DNA of 64,000 nt, taken from assembly GCA_018228665.1 (NCBI GenBank), contig CP073692.1:1314046-1378045 (forward strand), written 5' to 3'. Position numbers and translations under genes: made by a program. Positions 62,924-64,000 of this stretch are shown here, piece after piece. Numbering within the stretch: position 1 is the first letter of the stretch; the number at the start of each line of letters is the position of its first letter. Below the pieces are notes generated by a model. It had not been told where the DNA came from and did no database searches. It saw nothing but the letters and a program-made list of their open reading frames with translations. This DNA is from Faecalicatena sp. Marseille-Q4148 (lineage in GTDB: Bacteria; Bacillota; Clostridia; Lachnospirales; Lachnospiraceae).

Positions 62924-64000
62924 ATGAACAAAGAAATCTTTATGGATCTCTTACAGGCGCGGGAATTCAAGGCTGTAAGAAGTATTTTGAATGTCATGAA
63001 TGCAGTGGACATTGCTGCTCTCATGTCAGAACTGGAAGATAAAGAGCTTGCACTGGCATTTCGGCTCATTCCGAAGACTAAGGCTGCAGATGTATTTGCC
63101 AATATGAATAATTCCATGCAGTCATATCTCGTTGAGATTTTTACTGAGAAAGAATTGAAAGAACTTCTCGACGAGCTCTTTCTGGATGATACCGTTGATC
63201 TTCTCGAAGATCTCCCGGCAAATCTTGTGACACGGATTCTGGAGGCAGTAGACCAGGAGAAACGCACGAAGATTAATACACTTTTAAATTATCCGGAAGA
63301 CAGCGCCGGCAGTGTAATGACAACAGAATATGTCGATTTGAAGAAGACAGACACTGTGCGCCAGGCGCTCTCCCATATCAAACGAACCGGAATCCACAAG
63401 GAAACCATATATACCTGTTATGTTTTGGAGCATCGCCGTCTTCTCGGCATTGTTTCTGCCAAAGATTTGATGACGATGGATGACGATCTCACAATGGAAG
63501 AACTGATGGAAACTGAAATCATTTCTGTTTCTACTCACACAGACCAGGAAGAGGTAGCCAAACTGTTTTCAAAATATGATCTGCTTGCGATTCCGGTGCT
63601 TGACCAGGACGATCTCATGGTAGGTATTGTTACGTTCGATGATGCGATGGATGTCATCGAAGAAGAGACAACAGAAGATATGGCTCTCATGGGCGCTGTA
63701 ACTCCAAGTGAAAAGGGATATTTTGAAGCCAGTGTATTTGAACATGCCAAGAACCGTATCGTCTGGCTTCTCGTTCTTATGATTTCTGCTACATTTACCG
63801 GTATGATCATTACGAAGTATGAGAATGCATTTGCGGCAGTCCCGCTTCTTGTATCCTTCATTCCAATGTTAATGGATACGGGCGGAAACTGCGGCTCCCA
63901 GAGTTCTACATTGATCATTCGCGGTCTTGCACTTGATGAATTCGAATTCAAAGACATTTTCAGGATTATGTTTAAGGAATTCCGCGTTTCTTTGCTTGTA
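62924..64000 (+). CDS. mgtE: Magnesium transporter MgtE (cut by window end)
   Basis: A Mg2+ channel; 359 codons are in the window and about 90-100 more are expected outside. The N-terminal MgtE domain (1-125) is followed by two CBS domains (about 130-255, DSAGSVMTTEYVDL at the start) and the first membrane spans (IVWLLVLMISATFTGMII), with the pore stretch MDTGGNCGSQSSTL. AAAAGGAG lies ahead of the ATG. It is divergent from the riboswitch transcript and follows a consensus promoter. Confidence 0.95.
   Translation, partial: MNKEIFMDLLQAREFKAVRSILNVMNAVDIAALMSELEDKELALAFRLIPKTKAADVFANMNNSMQSYLVEIFTEKELKELLDELFLDDTVDLLEDLPANLVTRILEAVDQEKRTKINTLLNYPEDSAGSVMTTEYVDLKKTDTVRQALSHIKRTGIHKETIYTCYVLEHRRLLGIVSAKDLMTMDDDLTMEELMETEIISVSTHTDQEEVAKLFSKYDLLAIPVLDQDDLMVGIVTFDDAMDVIEEETTEDMALMGAVTPSEKGYFEASVFEHAKNRIVWLLVLMISATFTGMIITKYENAFAAVPLLVSFIPMLMDTGGNCGSQSSTLIIRGLALDEFEFKDIFRIMFKEFRVSLLV

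Noticed and set aside
1..64000. CRISPR arrays, tRNA and rRNA genes
   Set aside because: No regular repeat-spacer pattern and no tRNA or rRNA signature was found on reading; the integration target is a protein gene rather than a tRNA.

Overview
The window looks like a Lachnospiraceae-type Clostridia chromosome (Firmicutes, low-to-mid GC). The reasons are AGGAGG-type ribosome sites, sigma-A promoters of TTGACA/TATAAT type, the murE-priA-def-fmt-rsmB-rlmN-stp-prkC-rsgA-rpe-thiN order, a meso-DAP type MurE, a CIRCE operator at clpB, and mobile elements typical of gut Clostridia. The genus cannot be named from this sequence alone. No rRNA, tRNA or CRISPR array was seen.

Layout. 1-2203: an intact IS1634-family insertion sequence next to the 3' end of lgt; about 68 bp of the lgt tail is repeated on its far side, which fits a long target duplication. 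2104-4201: lgt and ychF. 4185-15188: an 11-kb integrative mobilizable element bounded by a 17-bp direct repeat that covers the start codon of ychF. It carries a tyrosine integrase, an excisionase, a VirE-like helicase/ATPase, a CHC2 primase domain, a MobA/MobL relaxase, a probable oriT with an RSF1010-like nic core, small plasmid-type genes, an XRE regulator and two lipoproteins. 15363-28819: a 12-gene minus-strand housekeeping cluster for translation quality control, cell-wall synthesis and Ser/Thr signalling. 29021-35697: an aminotransferase, dinB with a TetR regulator, degV and clpB. 35842-39611: an AT-rich accessory patch with a LysR pseudogene, a hydrolase/MFS/GntR unit and an ISLre2 remnant. 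39776-47902: rarA, tcdA, a polysaccharide deacetylase, a MATE pump, a flavoprotein, a CBS-containing pyrophosphatase, an S1 protein and a small membrane protein. 47954-53757: an oppABCDF operon. 54265-60847: a DUF2207/LemA pair, nadE, hslO, a methyltransferase and yccF. 60978-62558: an IS91-like element. 62566-64000: a yybP-ykoY-type manganese riboswitch and the start of mgtE.

How parts interact. The mobilizable element has cut ychF from its native promoter, which is still visible 11 kb away, and supplies a new ribosome site directly behind its integrase gene. The IS91-like element lies between the manganese riboswitch terminator and yccF; removing it on paper puts the riboswitch about 60 nt ahead of the yccF leader, so the switch appears to have been orphaned. 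Both insertion sequences have a terminator ahead of the transposase. The strongest candidates for something undescribed are the ychF start-codon integration with its displaced regulation, the orphaned riboswitch, the CGGCAAC repeat cluster, and the small acidic partner gene of the IS91-like transposase.
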